This document shows, piece after piece, positions 17,544 to 27,400 of a stretch of DNA of 64,000 nucleotides. A program made the position numbers and the translations under genes. The notes under the pieces are model-generated. The model worked only from the letters and a program-made list of their open reading frames with translations. It did not search any database and was not told where the DNA came from. Position 1 is the first letter of the stretch. Each line of letters opens with the position of its first letter. This DNA is from Sinosporangium album. GTDB lineage: Bacteria > Actinomycetota > Actinomycetes > Streptosporangiales > Streptosporangiaceae. The DNA lies in NCBI RefSeq assembly GCF_900100605.1, contig NZ_FNCN01000022.1, positions 1-64,000 on the forward strand. The letters are read 5' to 3'.

Positions 17544-18952
17544 CCACCCGCAGACTTCACCTGAACGCTTTTCTCCTCAATGTCGGCCATCATGAGGCGG
17601 CCTGGCGGCACCCGGGTGCGGAGCCGTCGCGGATCACCGATCTGCGCCACTTCCAGGAGTTGGCCCGCACGGCCGAACGGGGCAAGCTCGATTCCCTGTT
17701 CCTCGCCGACGGACTGGCCCTCTGGAACGACGTACGGCACGGCGCCGCCGGTGGCCTCGAACCGCTGACGCTGCTGTCCGCCCTGGCGGCGGTGACCGAG
17801 CGCATCGGGCTGATCGCCACGGTGTCCACGACGTACAACGAGCCTTTCCACGTGGCACGCAAATTCGCCTCGCTGGACCATCTGAGCGGCGGCCGTGCCG
17901 GGTGGAACATCGTCACGTCGGCGAGTGAGGCGGAGGCGGAGAATTTCGGCAGGGCGCGTCCCGCGCACGCCGACCGCTATGCGCGGGCCGACGAGTTCTT
18001 GGAGGTGGCGAAGAAACTCTGGGACAGTTGGGAGGACGACGCGGTGGTGGCGGACCGCGTCGGCGGGCGCTACGCCGACCCCGACAAGATTCACGCTGTC
18101 GACCACCACGGGGGCTATTTCCGGGTGCGCGGCCCGCTGACCTCGCCCCGGTCGCCTCAGGGGCATCCGCTGCTCGTGCAGGCGGGGTCGTCGGAGGACG
18201 GCAAGGCGTTCGCGGCCCGCCACGCCGAGGCGGTGTTCACGGCGCAGCAGACGCTCGCCGAGGCGCGGGAGTTCTACGCCGATCTGAAGTCGAGGGTGGC
18301 GGCTCACGGGCGCGGACCCGACGAGGTCAAGATCCTGCCCGGTATCTCCCCGATCATCGGTGGCACGGAGGAGGAGGCCCGCCGGCTGGAGCGTGAGCTC
18401 AACGAGTTGATCATTCCGGAGTACGGCCTCAGGCAGCTTGCCGGCATCCTCGGCCACGACCTGTCGGACTATCCCCTCGACGGGCCTCTTCCCGACCTTC
18501 CGCCCGTCGCGGACGGTCAGCAGAGCCGGTTCACCCTGGTCACCGACCTCGCGAAACGCGACAAGCTCACCATCCGCGAGCTGCTCGGGCGGCTCGCGGG
18601 CGGGCGTGGGCACCGCGTCGTCGCGGGCACCCCCGAGCAGATCGCCGACGAACTGCAAGGGTGGTTCCTCGCGGGCGCGGCCGACGGCTTCAACATCATG
18701 CCGCCGCTGCTCCCGAGCGGCCTCGCCGACTTCGTCGACCACGTCGTGCCGGAGCTCCAGGCGCGGGACCTGTTCCGCACCGACTACGAGGGGCACACTC
18801 TGCGCGAACACTACGGTCTGCCCCGCCCAGCGGTCCGCACCGGAACCAGCGCCGGAACCAGCGCCGGAACCAGCGCCGGAACCCGCACCGGAACCAGCGC
18901 CGGAACCAGCGCCGGAACCCGCGCCGAGGCCCGTCTGGCGGTGGCCTCGTGA
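17540..18952 (+). CDS. FMN-dependent monooxygenase, NtaA/SnaA/DszA family
   Basis: 470 residues with the luciferase-like barrel: LFLADGLALWND, GLIATVSTTYNEP, GRAGWNIVTSASEAEAENFG, HPLLVQAGSSEDGK. These class C two-component monooxygenases oxidise C-S or C-N bonds using FMNH2 from a separate reductase; two reductase genes follow. In this operon the likely job is desulfonation or desulfurisation of the imported compound. ATG 17540 overlaps the permease stop (ATGA). The C-terminus is extended by seven GT(S/R)(A/T) units made by a 12-bp tandem repeat. Confidence 0.88.
   Translation: MTTRRLHLNAFLLNVGHHEAAWRHPGAEPSRITDLRHFQELARTAERGKLDSLFLADGLALWNDVRHGAAGGLEPLTLLSALAAVTERIGLIATVSTTYNEPFHVARKFASLDHLSGGRAGWNIVTSASEAEAENFGRARPAHADRYARADEFLEVAKKLWDSWEDDAVVADRVGGRYADPDKIHAVDHHGGYFRVRGPLTSPRSPQGHPLLVQAGSSEDGKAFAARHAEAVFTAQQTLAEAREFYADLKSRVAAHGRGPDEVKILPGISPIIGGTEEEARRLERELNELIIPEYGLRQLAGILGHDLSDYPLDGPLPDLPPVADGQQSRFTLVTDLAKRDKLTIRELLGRLAGGRGHRVVAGTPEQIADELQGWFLAGAADGFNIMPPLLPSGLADFVDHVVPELQARDLFRTDYEGHTLREHYGLPRPAVRTGTSAGTSAGTSAGTRTGTSAGTSAGTRAEARLAVAS
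18840..18923. repeat. Seven tandem 12-bp units at the monooxygenase 3' end
   Basis: The unit CCGGAACCAGCG (with CCCGCA and CCCGCG variants) repeats seven times in frame and codes for GTSA/GTRT. The near identity of the copies shows recent expansion. Confidence 0.85.
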
Positions 18953-19479
18953 GCGTCGCGAGCATCGTCACCCTGGTCGGCAACCCCAAGCCGGCCTCCC
19001 GCACCTACGCCGCGGCCGTCGCGGCGGCCGACGCCCTGTCCCGCGAGATCGGGTACGGCGGGAGCCGCGACGTCGTCGACCTCGCCGCGCTGGCCCCCAC
19101 GCTGCTCGGCCCGTCGCCCTCCCCGGGCGTCGAAGTGGCGCTCGACCTGGTGAAAGGGGCCGATGTCCTGATCGTGGCGAGCCCCACCTACAAGGGCACG
19201 TATACGGGACTGCTCAAGGTGTTCCTCGACAGGCTCCCGCCGGGGGCGCTGGTCGGGGCGGTGGCGCTGCCGCTGCTCGTCGTGGGCGACGCGCGGCACG
19301 CGCTCGCGGTGGAGGTCCACCTGCGTCCGCTGCTGGTGGAGTTGGGCGCCGCCGTACCGACGCCGGGGCTCGCGCTGCCGGAGGCCGAGCTGCCGCAGGT
19401 CGACGATGTGGTGTCGCAGTGGGCGGTGAAGGTCGCGCCGCAGGTCGCGGCCCACCGCGGACGCGGGGTGACGGTGTGA
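18949..19479 (+). CDS. NADPH-dependent FMN reductase
   Basis: 176 residues of flavodoxin-like fold. The N-terminal GNPKPASRTYAA phosphate-binding loop and ASPTYKGTYTGLLKVFLDRL are diagnostic of the SsuE/MsuE-type reductase family. It should supply reduced FMN to the upstream monooxygenase. GTG 18949 overlaps the preceding stop (GTGA). Confidence 0.88.
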   Translation: MSVASIVTLVGNPKPASRTYAAAVAAADALSREIGYGGSRDVVDLAALAPTLLGPSPSPGVEVALDLVKGADVLIVASPTYKGTYTGLLKVFLDRLPPGALVGAVALPLLVVGDARHALAVEVHLRPLLVELGAAVPTPGLALPEAELPQVDDVVSQWAVKVAPQVAAHRGRGVTV

Positions 19480-20015
19480 GCGTGGGGAGAGGCGCCGGTG
19501 GTACGGCGGCGACCGAGACCGCGAGCGGCCGGGCGGTGGACGACGCGAAGTTCAAGCGGGCTCTCGCCGTACACGCCGCCGGGGTCGTGGTGGTCACGGC
19601 GAGCGTCGGCGGGGAGCCGGTGGGGCTGACGGCGACGTCGTTCTCGTCGGTGAGCCTGAAGCCGCCGCTGGTGTCGTTCTATGTGGGACACGCCTCCAGC
19701 ACGTGGCGGCGGCTGCGGGAGGCCGCGCACTTCGCCGTCAACGTGCTCGCCGGCGACCAGGCGGACATCGCCGCGAGGTTCGCACGGAAGGACGTCGACA
19801 GGTTCGCGCCTCCGACGGGTTGGCGGCGGGGAGAGCTGGGCGTGCCGCTGCTCGACGGCGCGTCGGCCCACCTCGTCTGCGCGCACTATTCCACGTTCGA
19901 CATCGGCGACCACCATCTGGTCGTCGGCCTGGTCACCCACACCCACGTGGGCGGGCAGGATCGCCCCCTCCTCTACCACCGGGGGAGATTCGGCAGGTTC
20001 ACTCCCCACCATTAG
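19476..20015 (+). CDS. Flavin reductase family protein
   Basis: 179 residues of the split-barrel flavin reductase type: HAAGVVVVTASVGGEPVGLTATSF, SFYVGHASSTW, HFAVNVLAGDQADIAARFA, and the terminal YHRGRFGRF. It is a second source of reduced flavin in the operon, overlapping the previous gene by GTGA. The two reductase genes may serve different conditions or reflect specific pairing with the monooxygenase. It is the last gene of the sulfur operon. Confidence 0.88.
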   Translation: MSVGRGAGGTAATETASGRAVDDAKFKRALAVHAAGVVVVTASVGGEPVGLTATSFSSVSLKPPLVSFYVGHASSTWRRLREAAHFAVNVLAGDQADIAARFARKDVDRFAPPTGWRRGELGVPLLDGASAHLVCAHYSTFDIGDHHLVVGLVTHTHVGGQDRPLLYHRGRFGRFTPHH

Positions 20016-20064
20016 GAACCTCCGTGGCCGTACGGCGTGACGCAGGGCCGTACGGCACGGCGCT

Positions 20065-20086
20065 GCGCGCCTCACACGAGGCGCGC
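20065..20086. terminator. Stem-loop between convergent genes
   Basis: GCGCGCCTC at 20065-20073 pairs perfectly with GAGGCGCGC at 20078-20086 around the loop ACAC. It lies after the sulfur operon and overlaps the last codons of the converging dehydrogenase gene. No T-run follows. Confidence 0.5.
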
Positions 20087-21130
20087 GGTGCCTCGACCCG
20101 TGGCGAGGGGCAGGTCGAGGAGGGTGGCGATGCCCGGCGGGGCGGCGCACACGGCGGCGATCGAGTTGACCGCGTGCGCCGCCGCCGCGACCAGGCCGTT
20201 GGACACCTCCTCCATGGTGCACACCAGGTGGGGGCTGCCCTCGATGTGGATGGTGAAGCCGGGCTCCGGCCAGCGTCGCACCATGGTGGAGTCGGCCTTG
20301 TAGACGCATTCGACGGTCATGAACGGCCGGCCTCGGACGAGCCCGCTGAAGACCCAGCGCGACGCGCAGACCGTGCCGGGGTGCACCTGGCCGGCGGAGA
20401 TCTCGAAGTCCTCCGTGGCGAGTTCGTATTCGTCGCTCGCCTCGACCTCGTCGAGTTGGACTCCGAGGGCGTCGGCGACGAGCCGGACGCTTTCCGCGAA
20501 CAGCGAGTGCTGGTAGGCCCGGTAGGGGCGGATCGCGGCCGTGTAGTCCTTCTGGGAGCGGGTGAAACCCATGAGGTCGACGACGAACTGGCGGGACGGG
20601 TGGCCCCGGTAGTCCGACGATTCGCGCACGTAGATGTGGTCGACGCGGTGGGACAGGCCGGTGAGCGCGAGGGGCAGCAGGTCGCTCATGAACCCGGGGT
20701 TGATGCCCGTGCCGTGCAGGGTGGTGCCGCCGGCGCGGCAGGCGGCCTCGATGCGCTCGACGATGCCGGGGCCGTAGGAGCGGGGGTGGACGAAACCGGT
20801 GGTGGTGATGACGTTCTTGCCGGATGTGAGCAGCGCGCAGATGGTTTCGACGTCGGTGGTCTGGTCGTGGCCGAAGTAGGAGGCGGGCAGCGGCATGTGG
20901 AGCACGCAGTCGGCGTCGGCGGCGATCACGCGTTCGACGTCGTCGGTGCACACCACCCCGGCCTCGGGCAGGCCGACGAGGTCGCCCGCGTCTGTTCCCA
21001 CCTTGTCGGGATCGTAGACGAGCACGTCGACCAGGGTGAACTCGGGCCTGGTGATCAGGCCGCGAAGCGCGTAGCGACCGAGGGCGCCTGTGGCCCACTG
21101 GAGAACGCGGAGAGGCTGTGGTGCGGGCAT
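20072..21130 (-). CDS. DapB-like NAD(P)-binding dehydrogenase
   Basis: 352 residues. The Rossmann start is RVLQWATGALGRYALRGL; further landmarks are VYDPDKVGTDAGDLVGLP, NVITTTGFVHPRSYGPG and GTGINPGFMSD. It matches the dihydrodipicolinate-reductase-like group that includes 2,4-diaminopentanoate dehydrogenase and many actinobacterial proteins of unknown substrate. ATG 21130 has GGAGG six bases upstream and fixes the start; a longer frame to 21166 is unlikely. The pathway is not known. Confidence 0.82.
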   Translation of the reverse strand: MPAPQPLRVLQWATGALGRYALRGLITRPEFTLVDVLVYDPDKVGTDAGDLVGLPEAGVVCTDDVERVIAADADCVLHMPLPASYFGHDQTTDVETICALLTSGKNVITTTGFVHPRSYGPGIVERIEAACRAGGTTLHGTGINPGFMSDLLPLALTGLSHRVDHIYVRESSDYRGHPSRQFVVDLMGFTRSQKDYTAAIRPYRAYQHSLFAESVRLVADALGVQLDEVEASDEYELATEDFEISAGQVHPGTVCASRWVFSGLVRGRPFMTVECVYKADSTMVRRWPEPGFTIHIEGSPHLVCTMEEVSNGLVAAAAHAVNSIAAVCAAPPGIATLLDLPLATGRGTARLV

Positions 21131-21456
21131 GCTTGGCCTCCAGCCCGGAGTCATGGGGCGGGACACTGCTTGAAAAAAGGCACTTTTGGCGAAAAACAGT
21201 GCTGATGAAAAGGACTGCTGGCGTGAATGACGTTGACCCGCGCCCCGAATGGTCGAAGACTCTAGCAGATAATCCTGTCACCAATCACTATCCGCTAAAG
21301 CCTCCCTCGGCGACCCCGGAGGGGGAAACGCACTTTCGGCGGACCGTAAATGACGATGCGGGATCATGGCTTTGGTGATGAAGAGGAACCGCCCTGTTCG
21401 ACGTTGAGGGCGGCCTGTGCAGACCCGTAGGGAGCGTGGGCTAAGGTCTCGTGCTT
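21131..21456. other. Divergent intergenic region
   Basis: About 325 bases between the DapB-like gene and the methyltransferase. The first 80 bases are AT-rich (GCTTGAAAAAAGGCAC, GCGAAAAACAGTGC) and probably hold the minus-strand promoter. CACTG and CAGTG form imperfect outer arms around the poly-A tracts. No small gene is supported. Confidence 0.35.
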
Positions 21457-22104
21457 ATGGATACTCCCACCATGCCATCTGATCTTCGCTTTGCGGCGGA
21501 GCACGCGAAGGGCTTCATGCCGCCCGCGGAGGGGATGGCCCTGTTCGAGACCGCCTGTGTGTACGGCACACGCGGCCCGATCTGCGAGATCGGTAGTTAT
21601 TGCGGTAAGTCGGCCGTCTATCTCGGGGCGGCGGCTCGCGTGTGCGGGTCGGTGGTGGTCACGGTGGACCACCACCGGGGGTCGGAGGAGGTCCAGCCCG
21701 GGTGGGCCCACCACGACCCGACGCTGATGGATGTCATGTTCGGGAAGATGGACTCGCTGCCGGTGTTCCGTCAGACGATCGCGTCGGCGGGGCTGGAGGA
21801 CGAGGTGATCGCCGTCGTGGGCGGTTCGGAGCGGGTGGCGCGGCTGTGGAACACGCCTCTCGGCATGCTGTTCATCGACGGGGGCCACTCCGACGGCCCG
21901 GTGACGGCGGACTACGAGGGGTGGGCTCCGCACGTGGTCGTGGGGGGAGCCCTGGTGTTCCACGACGTGTTTCCCGACCCTGCGAAGGGCGGCCAGGGGC
22001 CGTATCGCGTGTATCGGCGGGCGCTGGAGTCGGGCGCGTTCGAGGAGAGGCGGCACGAGGGGTCGCTCCGCGTGCTTGAGCGGGTAGGTGCGGGGATCGG
22101 GTGA
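21457..22104 (+). CDS. Class I SAM-dependent methyltransferase (Methyltransf_24 / CmcI-like)
   Basis: 215 residues. The SAM-binding motif is ICEIGSYCGKSAVYLG, followed by the acidic end of strand 2 (TVDHHRGSEE). MLFIDGGHSDGPVTADYEGW provides the metal or catalytic acidic residues typical of this group. The substrate is unknown. ATG 21457 follows AAGG; GTG 21451 is possible. It faces the Tat-exported protein in the same direction with a 168-base gap. Confidence 0.8.
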   Translation: MDTPTMPSDLRFAAEHAKGFMPPAEGMALFETACVYGTRGPICEIGSYCGKSAVYLGAAARVCGSVVVTVDHHRGSEEVQPGWAHHDPTLMDVMFGKMDSLPVFRQTIASAGLEDEVIAVVGGSERVARLWNTPLGMLFIDGGHSDGPVTADYEGWAPHVVVGGALVFHDVFPDPAKGGQGPYRVYRRALESGAFEERRHEGSLRVLERVGAGIG

Positions 22105-22272
22105 TACGCCGGGATGGTCCCCTACGTGCCTGATCTTTAATCAAGCGGGAGCTAAGGGGGTAGGGCGCACGGGCACCACAGGAGTGATCTGCGGGCTGAA
22201 CCGGGACAGGCGGGTCGTTTCCTTCCCGAGGGCTTGCGGACGTCTGTGCCTAAAGCGCGAAAGGAAGTCAGC

Positions 22273-23247
22273 ATGTCTGACGCATTCAAAGGCCAGCCCG
22301 ACCGCCGGAGGTTCATGCTCGGCGCCGCCGCAGTCGGCGCCGGCGCCGCCACCGGGGGACTGTTCGGCGCTGCCTGGGCCCCCACCGCCTCCGCGGCCGA
22401 CCTCGGCCTGGCGGGCTACAAATATCCGGTTCCGGGTTACCCCGGTGCCAGCCTTCCCTTCCCCACCGACCCGGGCCAGTTCCTGTCCATGGCGCTGAAG
22501 ACGGTCTTCGGCGCCCTCCAGGTGTGCCTGTGCATCACCCCGCAGGGGGTCATGCGCCTGGTCACCGGCGATAAGGTCACCGCCAACCTCAACGGCGGCC
22601 TCGGCGTATCCATCGGAGAAGGCCGCTCCAAGCAGGGCAAGAACGCCATCGAGCAGGCCATCAACGTGCTGCTGAACCCCACCGACCACATCTCCGACGG
22701 CATCAGCGACGCCCTCGGCCTCATCAGCTTCCGCCACGACGGCGAGCGCGGCATGCCGCAGAGCGGCCTTTCGCCCCTGGACCCGGTCCGCGTCTTCAAA
22801 CGGTTCGCCGAGCTGTTCTTCAACCCGCTCCGCTGGCCGACACTGGCGGCCAACTTCATGCGCGACCCGGTCGGCTTCTTCCGCGGCTTCATCGGGCTCT
22901 TCTTCCCGGCGCAGCAGCAGATGAACTTCAACGTCAAGGTGACGTGTGAGAAGTATCCCGACCTGGTGCTGGTGAACCGCAACACCATCGCCATGGAGAA
23001 CGGCAACGCCAAGGAGTTCCCGCCGCGCAACGCCGGCTACGCCCCGGCGGGCGCGGTCGAGCTCGTCGACATCAACAACCCGACGGGCCCGACAGTGGTG
23101 ACGATCGACCAGTTCAACTCGGTCGTGAGCCACAAGGAGGGCGCTCCCGCGCAGCTCAGCCCGCAGTTCGTCCAGACGAACGTCTCCCAGGTCGTGACCG
23201 TGACCTCCGCTCCGATCACCCCGGCGAGGATGATGCCCGCGTTCTAA
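22273..23247 (+). CDS. Tat-exported protein of unknown function
   Basis: 324 residues. The N-terminus DRRRFMLGAAAVGAGAATGG followed by an Ala-X-Ala site (TASAAD) is a twin-arginine signal peptide. The mature part has no recognised domain. It is rich in short aromatic segments (RVFKRFAELFFNPLRWP, GFFRGFIGLFFP) that could form amphipathic, membrane-interacting helices. A C-terminal beta-rich region (VELVDINNPTGPTVV) follows. Translocation in folded form suggests a cofactor or an oligomer. RBS AGGAAG is six bases before the ATG. A strong terminator follows. Confidence 0.8.
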   Translation: MSDAFKGQPDRRRFMLGAAAVGAGAATGGLFGAAWAPTASAADLGLAGYKYPVPGYPGASLPFPTDPGQFLSMALKTVFGALQVCLCITPQGVMRLVTGDKVTANLNGGLGVSIGEGRSKQGKNAIEQAINVLLNPTDHISDGISDALGLISFRHDGERGMPQSGLSPLDPVRVFKRFAELFFNPLRWPTLAANFMRDPVGFFRGFIGLFFPAQQQMNFNVKVTCEKYPDLVLVNRNTIAMENGNAKEFPPRNAGYAPAGAVELVDINNPTGPTVVTIDQFNSVVSHKEGAPAQLSPQFVQTNVSQVVTVTSAPITPARMMPAF

Positions 23248-23278
23248 GCGGGCAGCCTGAACGGGCAGCGTACAGGGG

Positions 23279-23306
23279 AAAGGGCCGTCTGCCGGGACGG
23301 CCCTTT
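23279..23306. terminator. Bidirectional intrinsic terminator
   Basis: AAAGGGCCGTC at 23279-23289 pairs perfectly with GACGGCCCTTT at 23296-23306 around the loop TGCCGG. A-rich and T-rich flanks allow function in both directions. It separates the Tat protein gene from the end of the enediyne/MOSC operon. Confidence 0.85.
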
Positions 23307-23374
23307 CTTCATGCCTCAGACTTCATGCATCACGCTGTAGGCCTCCAGCTGCAGGCCTCACGCCTTGACAAGGC

Positions 23375-23971
23375 TCACGCCTTGACGAGCAGGTCCCAGA
23401 CGGGGGAGCGGCCGGGCACGTCGAGGATGCGCTGCAGGATGCCGGCGTCGCCGAGCAGCGCCTCCCACGCCTCCGCCACGGTGACCTGCTCGACCGGCGT
23501 CCACAGGATCTCGACGCTGTCACCGGCCCCGACGCGCCCTCCGCCTTCCCAGACGATGGGCCGCAGGTAGACGGCGGGCAGCGCGGCGTCGATCCAGTCC
23601 TCCTCGCCGACGAGGGCGGTGACGGCGGGGCCCGGGAGCGCGGGGCCCATGACCTCGAACCGCACTTCGCCCAGACGCCAGAACTGGCCGAGGATCATTG
23701 TGCGTACGTCGACACCGCGCAGGGTGAAGTTCTCCCCGAAAGTGCCGGGGGAGAGGTCCCGCCCGAGCCGGTCGCGCCAGATCGCGAGGGATTCGGCGGG
23801 GTATGCCGTGCACTGGTAGTAGGGGCCCCGGTGGTCGGCGTAGACGTGTTCGTCGCCTTCCAGACCGGTGTCGACGACCGGGATCGACCCGGTGGCCGGC
23901 AGCTTCGGCATCGCGCTGTGCCCCCAGGGGGCCTCCGCGGCCTTCGCGAGGTTCACGGATTCGACGATCAT
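23375..23971 (-). CDS. Divergent MOSC-domain protein coupled to the enediyne cassette
   Basis: 198 residues of YiiM-like MOSC layout: IPVVDTGLEGDEHVYADHRGP, LSPGTFGENFTLRGVDV, LGQFWRLGEVRFEV, and a C-terminal YLRPIVW. MOSC domains bind molybdenum cofactor or sulfur groups, usually through a conserved Cys in a P-R-x-P-C context. Here that segment reads GPALPGPAV, so the Cys is missing, and the usual H-G-G-x-D-K is replaced by HRGPYYQC. The ATG overlaps the thioesterase stop (ATGA), so it is made with the cassette. A repurposed, non-sulfur-carrier role or oxidoreductase scaffold is possible. Confidence 0.85.
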   Translation of the reverse strand: MIVESVNLAKAAEAPWGHSAMPKLPATGSIPVVDTGLEGDEHVYADHRGPYYQCTAYPAESLAIWRDRLGRDLSPGTFGENFTLRGVDVRTMILGQFWRLGEVRFEVMGPALPGPAVTALVGEEDWIDAALPAVYLRPIVWEGGGRVGAGDSVEILWTPVEQVTVAEAWEALLGDAGILQRILDVPGRSPVWDLLVKA

Positions 23972-24420
23972 TGTGTGGTCCTCTCGGTTCTGTAGGGTTC
24001 CAGGGCTCGCGCGAACTCTCCGGGCACATCGGCGTGGGTGGTGTCTCCGTCCGCGGTCCGCGCCATGCACGCCACGGTCTGCTCGCCCCGGGCGACCAGC
24101 TCGGGCGTCCGGGACGAAGCCTGAGACGGAAGACGGTAGTAGTCGAAGAGCATGCGCACCCGGTTGCCCTCGACCCCGCCGAGCGACATGCGCAGTTCGA
24201 CCTGGTCGAGTGCGAACAGTTCGGCGAAGTAGTCGCAGCGGCAGTTCACGGTGACTAAAGCCAGGCCGTCCCGCAGCGAGCGCAGTGTGCCCGGGGCGCG
24301 GTCGGCCAGGAAGCGTTCCCGGCAGTGGCCCTGCCAGCGCAGGTAGTTGGTGAAGTAGACGTTGCCGACGAGGTTGGTCTCCTCGAACGTCACCAGATGC
24401 CGGTAGTTGTATGTCTTCAC
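23968..24420 (-). CDS. Enediyne-type hotdog thioesterase (E10/CalE7 family)
   Basis: 150 residues. The N-terminus YNYRHLVTFEETNLVGNVYF with YLRWQGHCRERFL is highly characteristic of the thioesterases that release polyene from enediyne synthases (CalE7, DynE7, SgcE10). The N-V-Y-F segment contributes the Asn used instead of the acidic residue of ordinary 4-hydroxybenzoyl-CoA thioesterases. GTG 24420 overlaps the synthase stop (GTGA). It should hydrolyse the ACP-bound beta-keto polyene to give methyl-ketone or heptaene products. Confidence 0.93.
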   Translation of the reverse strand: MKTYNYRHLVTFEETNLVGNVYFTNYLRWQGHCRERFLADRAPGTLRSLRDGLALVTVNCRCDYFAELFALDQVELRMSLGGVEGNRVRMLFDYYRLPSQASSRTPELVARGEQTVACMARTADGDTTHADVPGEFARALEPYRTERTTQ

Positions 24421-27400
24421 CCGCGTCCTTCCGCCATGATGGCGACCGCGACGGCCTCATCGACCCCGCGCATCCGCACGACGGTCGAGGCGATCAGCTG
24501 GGAGCCCGACCGCAGCAGCGCCCACCCGCCTTCGAACACGCCGGCGACGGTCAGCGGGGCGGTGGGCGGCAGCCCCGCCTTCGACAGGCACTCGACGGCG
24601 TTCCACACCCGCGTCGCGACGGTGTCCCGAGGCTCGTCGCATCGCGGCTGCAACTCGTTGACCAGCCGCGACAGCCCGGGTCCGAGAGCCGGTACGGCAC
24701 CGCCGACGCGCTCCCAGTCGCAGGTCGCGGGCGAGGACACCGACAGCACGTGCCCGTCGAGGTAGCTGCGCGACCCGCCGACCTCGGGACGGTCGAGGCT
24801 GACCCGCAACGCGGGGGACAGGCCGAGCGCCACGGCGGTGCGCTGGAGGTAGACGGGGAGCAGGCCGGGCGGCCAGGGCTCCCGCCGCGGCAGCGGCCCG
24901 ACGTCCTTCAGCCGGAGCCCCGACCAGGCCGCCACGATGTTTCCGCGCGTGTCCACGGCTTCGACGTCCCAGATGTACTCGCCGTCGCCGCTGTGCCGTT
25001 CGGCGGCACGCAGCCGCAGGTCGCCCTGCGCTCCGCCGGGCCGGGCGGTGAACCGTCCGGCGCCCACGGGGAGCAGCTGGCGGTGCGGCACGCACGCCTG
25101 CAGCGCGTGAATGGTCGCGTCGGTGACGCCGGGGCTGCCGAGCAGCGGCGCCGTGTCGCCGAACCATCCGCCGAGATGGTCTCCGGCGATCTCCCCCGCG
25201 CACGCCGACGGCTCGACGTGCGTGAGCCTGCGCACGCGGCGGAAACGCCCGGTGTGGAAGCAGAGCTCCCCGTAGACGTCGCCGTCGGCCAGCGGCTCCC
25301 CCGCGAACGCCACCCCCGTATCGGACAGGTCGGCCACCGCATGCGACGGGGCCACCGGGAACACCGCGCGGAAGTGGTCGACGGCGTAGCCGCTCTCCTC
25401 CGACCGCAGCACGACCTCGATCGCGCTCTCGTGGCGCAGCGCGCACACCCTGATCGCCGTCGCGCCCACGTCGGGGACGATCACGGGCCGGTCGAACGAC
25501 AGGTCCGTCACCTCGGGCAGCGGCCGTCCCGCCAGTACGGCGGCGGCCTGCGCCATGGCCTCGATCGCGACCACGGCGGGAAGCACCGCCAGGCCGTCGA
25601 CCCGGTGGCCGTCCAGGTAGGTGTCGGTGGCGAGCGACAGCACGCTGTCGGCCACGAGCTCCACCCCCGGGTAGTGGACCCGCACCTCGTTGAGGAACCG
25701 GCCCCGGCCCGGGCACGGCACCGGGCGCTCGCCGAGCCTGCCGTGGACCGCCACGCTCGGCGGCAGTCCCGGGGTGCGGAGCAGCCGCAGGAACACCTCC
25801 ACGCCCTCGCGTTCGGGGATGGCCGTCACATCGGACCTGGTCAGCGACTCCAGCACGCCGAGGCGTTCGCCCATGCCCGCGCCCGACCACACCGTCCAGT
25901 CCACGTTCAGGCCGCCGAGCCTGCGCGTCTGCTCCCGCATCAGCCCGTTGGCCAGGGCGTAGTGGCTTTCGCCGGCCATGCCGTACCGCCCGATCACCGA
26001 CCCGAAGGTGACGATGTGCTTGGGCGAGGCGGCGGCGACCAGGTGGAGCAGGCCGGTCACCTTGGGGGAGATGTGCGCGGCGATCTCCTCGTCGGTGAGT
26101 TCGGCGAAGGCGGCCGGCCGGTTGACCCCGGCGGCGTGGATCAGCATGGTGACCGGCCCGAGCGCATTGGTGAGGGTGCGTACGGCACGGGCTGTGGCGG
26201 CCTCGTCCGCGACGTCGGCCTCTGCGTACGCGTGCCGGACGCCGCGCTCGGTCAGCGCGGCGAGGTTGGCCCGGAGCGCCGGATCGTCCTCGGGCGAGGC
26301 CCGCCCGACGAGCGCGAGGGCGCAGCCCGCGGCCTCGGCGAGGCCGGCGGCGCACGCGAAGCCGATGCCCTTGCCGCCGCCGCTGACCAGCACGACGTCG
26401 CCCGCCCCTACGGGCAGCGGGCCGTCGCCGGGCAGGGCGATCGGGAGCCGCTCGGGGCGCAGGTCGTCGGCGAAGAGGGCCGGGTGCTCCAGGTGCAGGC
26501 TTCTCACGAACCCGGCCAGCGCGTCGGATTCGGCGACGACGCCGAACCCTTCGCCGTCGGCCACGGCCTTCCTGGCGGCCCGCACTACGCGGGCGATCTC
26601 GTCCTGGCGCAGCGGGTCGTCGACCGTCAGCCTGCGGCGCGCTCCCGCAGCGGCCTCGCACGCGCCCTCCGGCTGGTCGGCCGGAGCCCGCCGCGCCGGG
26701 AACACGTGGGCGCGGGCCTGCCCGCGCCGCTGCGTGTGGTCGGGGTAGGCGGTCTCGGCGAAGCAGCGCACCCAGTGCGCGACGCCCGGGACCGGCAGGC
26801 CGGAGGTGTCGTTGTCGCCGGTGAGCGGCGGCAGTTCGGCGATGACCTCGGCCATCTCCGCGATGGAGGCGTCGGCCATGAGGAGCGGCGCAACGGGAGG
26901 CTGCCGGCCGGCCGCCCGGGCGGCGGCGGCGACGAGCTGCGCCACGCGCAGGGAGCTGAGGCTCAGGTCGCTGAGCAGCCGTTCACGCGGGGCGATCGCC
27001 TCCGACGGGAGCTCCACCGCCTCGGCGACGAGGCCCACGATCAGCGGAAGCACCTCGTCGGCGGGGAGATACGCCGCGGCTTCACTGTGCGGCTCGTCGG
27101 GGACGCCGCCCGCGTCGGCGGCCCGCCGGCCCGACGGCCGCGAGCACGGGTTGGCGATGAAGACGCGGTCGCGCCAGATGTCGATGGGCCTGCCCGGCAG
27201 ATCGCCGTACAGCACCGACAGGTCGGTCGTGGCGCCCGCGGCCCACAGCGCGGCGGCGGTCTCGGCCTCCGCGCTCCCGCCACGGCCGAAGGCGTCCACG
27301 CTGACCGCCGGAACTCCGGCGATCATCGCCGACAGGGTACGGCCGGGCCCGGCTTCGCAGTACAGGTCGGTGTCGTCGGCGACGCACGTCACCGCGTCCC

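Noticed and set aside
22105-22272. Possible riboswitch before the Tat protein gene (GC-rich leader with GGGCTGAACCGGG)
   Set aside because: No known consensus (c-di-AMP, cobalamin, SAM) could be aligned.
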